Shown: positions 4,907 through 6,669 of the stretch, piece after piece | Numbering within the stretch: position 1 is the stretch's first letter | How the letters are laid out: each line of letters opens with the position of its first letter | NCBI GenBank assembly: GCA_014380105.1 | Contig: JACMKL010000219.1 | Location: forward strand, 1 to 6,669 | Reading direction: 5' to 3' | Origin: Candidatus Melainabacteria bacterium | GTDB taxonomy: Bacteria; Cyanobacteriota; Vampirovibrionia; Obscuribacterales; Obscuribacteraceae | Length of the DNA: 6,669 bases | The notes under the pieces: model-generated | Database searches by the model: none | What the model saw: the letters and a program-made list of their open reading frames with translations, nothing else | What the model was told of the DNA's origin: nothing | Position numbers and translations under genes: made by a program

Positions 4907-6331
4907 TTGCCAGGTAAATCGCACAAGTCGCAGCCAACTGACGAAGAAATGGCACTTTTACATGACAATACGGTGTCCCCCAGAGACGACCGTCGTATTC
5001 GCGGAAAAATGTTGCGTGAGGCCGTGCCGAGAGAGTCGCATGCCGAGTGGAAACCTGCCGCAGACCGTCCTGATCCTGTCGATATGCTCGAGCAAGGCAA
5101 CATCGGTCGTATTCAGCATTTGATTCCAATTCGATATGGACGAATGCTGCAAACCCCTTTTACATTCTTCCGCGGTGCGGCCGCATTGATGGCGCGTGAC
5201 CTCGCGAAAACTCCTAACTCTAAAGTCCGTGTACAGGCTTGTGGAGACTGCCACTTAATGAATTTTGGTGCGTTTGCCACACCAGAACGTAATGTTGTTT
5301 TCGATCTGAATGATTTTGATGAAACTCTGCCCGCACCATGGGAATGGGACATCAAACGACTTGCAACCAGTTATGTGCTTGCTTGCCGCGACAATGGTTT
5401 GAAACAAAAAACTGAAATTGCTGCCGCGGAATCTGTTGCGCAAGGGTATCGCGAAAAGATGGCATCGATGTCGAAGCTATCAATCATGGACATCTGGTAC
5501 GAACAGATTCCGTGGGAAAGCATCATCGCAAAAACCGGCGATGCGGACTTGATGAAACGCAGACAAGAGCAATTGAAGAAGGCAAAGAAAAGAACTATTC
5601 AGTTGTACTACTATCCAAAACTGGTTGAATCCGGTGGTGGCAAATACAAAATCAAAGATAACCCACCTTTGATTTTTCATCCGCCTGAAGTTGAAAACGA
5701 TGTCTTTCTTGAAAAAATAAAAGGCTCTCTTCAAGAGTATAGAAACACCTTACAGTGGGACAAGCAGAGACTCTTCGACCGCTATAAACTGGTTGACTTT
5801 GCCATCAAAGTTGTTGGTATCGGCAGTGTCGGCACCACCTGCGGTATCTTACTCTTTATTGGGCCCGATGATGACCCGTTATTGCTTCAGGTCAAAGAAG
5901 CTCGTCCATCAGTACTCGAACCATATGTTGGAAAGAGTGCATTCCAGAATAATGGAGAGCGCGTGGTCGCCGGACAGCGCATTGTTCAGGCTGCAAGCGA
6001 CATATTCTTGGGTTGGACACGTTCGGACGAAGGCAAGGATTTCTACGTTCGCCAGCTTCGAGACACCAAAGTAAAGCTAGAACCACAATTCTGGGACGCA
6101 AAAGAAATGGTGGCGGCCGCAAAACTAATGGGCGAGGTACTTGCTCGCTCACACGCGAGATCAGGTGATGCTGCCGTGATTAGCGGCTATCTCGGCAACG
6201 GTGCCGAATTTGATCGAGCAATCGGTCAATTTAGTGTCGTCTATGCGGACCAGAGCGAAAAGGATTTCAATGCGTTGGCTGCAGCTGTTGAGTCGGGACG
6301 AGTAAGTGCAGTTAAGGTTGAAGCAACCTAA
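4907..6331 (+). CDS. DUF2252-family protein, kinase-like motifs in permuted order
   Basis: A cytoplasmic protein of about 474 residues (490 if started at 4859), a usual family length. Family hallmarks: VPRESHAEW (41-49), IRYGRM then FTFFRGAAALMARDLA (75-100), CGDCHLMNFG (112-121), FDLNDFDET (132-140), WEWDIKRLATSY (145-156), GIGSVGT (304-310), LLQVKEA (326-332) and LARSHARSGD (412-421). The family has no assigned reaction that I know. CGDxHxxN followed by DxNDFDE resembles the HGDxHxxN...D catalytic and metal motifs of aminoglycoside/choline kinase folds. GxGSxGT plus VKEA resembles a glycine loop and ATP-binding lysine, but located after the catalytic motifs. All the key residues are present, so the gene is probably active. 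TTG 4907 is preferred because of its SD; the start is uncertain. It seems to be transcribed alone and ends in a 4-nt overlap with the convergent gene. Confidence 0.9.
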   Translation: MPGKSHKSQPTDEEMALLHDNTVSPRDDRRIRGKMLREAVPRESHAEWKPAADRPDPVDMLEQGNIGRIQHLIPIRYGRMLQTPFTFFRGAAALMARDLAKTPNSKVRVQACGDCHLMNFGAFATPERNVVFDLNDFDETLPAPWEWDIKRLATSYVLACRDNGLKQKTEIAAAESVAQGYREKMASMSKLSIMDIWYEQIPWESIIAKTGDADLMKRRQEQLKKAKKRTIQLYYYPKLVESGGGKYKIKDNPPLIFHPPEVENDVFLEKIKGSLQEYRNTLQWDKQRLFDRYKLVDFAIKVVGIGSVGTTCGILLFIGPDDDPLLLQVKEARPSVLEPYVGKSAFQNNGERVVAGQRIVQAASDIFLGWTRSDEGKDFYVRQLRDTKVKLEPQFWDAKEMVAAAKLMGEVLARSHARSGDAAVISGYLGNGAEFDRAIGQFSVVYADQSEKDFNALAAAVESGRVSAVKVEAT

Positions 6332-6669
6332 ATTTGCTTGATTCCGCGAGCAACTAACATTAATTCAAGAAGCAGACGATTTATTTTTAAGACTTCCGAA
6401 CTGAGCTGGTCGAGCATCGTCTGGCGTGTTGACAGCAAATCGATTGTCAGGGTTTTTGGAATCGATCTAGTTGCTGTAATCAATTCAATTTGACGAATTG
6501 AAGTGCGTGAGTTAAAAGTTGGAAGGTTTTTGTCGCCAATCCAACGATCAATAATTTGATCAACACGACGTTTTCCAGTTGGATCATTTGGTGGCACCGT
6601 AATTAAAAAGGTCCACACTGAATCAGGATATTCGCAACGCAAACCAACTTTCTGGTCGAACAATTTCGA
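6328..6669 (-). CDS. Unrecognised protein, C-terminal part (5' end outside window)
   Basis: The frame is open through the right edge of the window (S-K-L-F-D-Q upstream of the first possible internal TTG at 6663), so this is at least 113 C-terminal residues. I do not recognise the family. Visible features: a hydrophobic strand-like run (VWTFLITVPP), a charged, helix-like GKRRVDQIIDRWIGD, an Ile/Thr-rich middle (IRQIELITATRSIPKTLTID), and a long amphipathic C-terminal helix (LDQLSSEVLKINRLLLELMLVARGIKQI region). No signal peptide can be judged. It is convergent with the DUF2252 gene, and its TAG stop overlaps that gene's TAA stop. No competing frame is convincing in 6332-6669. Base composition is more AT-rich than its neighbour by eye. 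Confidence 0.6.
   Translation of the reverse strand, partial: SKLFDQKVGLRCEYPDSVWTFLITVPPNDPTGKRRVDQIIDRWIGDKNLPTFNSRTSIRQIELITATRSIPKTLTIDLLSTRQTMLDQLSSEVLKINRLLLELMLVARGIKQI

Noticed and set aside
4831..5355. Minus-strand open frames of 80-98 residues under the DUF2252 gene, and a + frame of 89 residues
   Set aside because: They lie fully opposite or out of frame with a strong, family-matched coding region, and show no recognisable pattern or ribosome site.

Overview
The window looks like chromosomal DNA from a bacterium with a Gram-negative type envelope. It encodes an OmpH/Skp-family periplasmic protein and three proteins with export signals. Base composition is moderate (mid-40s to about 50 % GC by eye, not computed), coding density is high, and GTG or TTG starts backed by Shine-Dalgarno (SD) sequences are likely at several genes. 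The mix of proteins reminds me of Vampirovibrionia/Obscuribacterales-type (non-photosynthetic cyanobacterial-lineage) genomes. That is a low-confidence guess from memory. There is no rRNA, tRNA, CRISPR array or recognisable mobile element.

Region 1 (1-3040, + strand) is a tight three-gene cluster. It holds the C-terminal part of a superfamily 2 helicase-like protein whose start lies before the window, an exported TPR-repeat protein whose start overlaps the helicase stop, and an OmpH/Skp-like protein 35 bp further on. The helicase fragment carries motifs V and VI and then a hydrophobic double segment that could enter the membrane. This makes it an odd partner for two envelope proteins. The cluster ends at a hairpin (3043-3089) with an A-run on one side and a T-run on the other, so it can terminate transcription from both directions.

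Region 2 (3101-3739) is a divergent pair. A tiny TerB/EF-hand-like protein on the minus strand faces away from a single-domain rhodanese on the plus strand, with about 70 bp between them.

Region 3 (3740-4816) is a 156-bp intergenic stretch with a good sigma70-type promoter, followed by an exported low-complexity protein. That protein has a Q/P/Y-rich half built on a 7-residue repeat, a small central hydrophobic segment, and a Gly-Tyr-Gly-Met-Pro repeat tail.

Region 4 (4817-6669) holds a DUF2252-family protein. It meets a convergent, unrecognised minus-strand gene that runs off the right edge; the two stop codons overlap. The DUF2252 protein is the most interesting item. Its motifs look like those of an aminoglycoside-phosphotransferase/protein-kinase fold, but in circularly permuted order: catalytic-loop-like and metal-site-like motifs first, glycine loop and lysine later.

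I found no complete new defence or mobile system. The items most worth follow-up are the permuted kinase-like DUF2252 protein, the membrane-associated helicase in an envelope operon, and the repeat protein.
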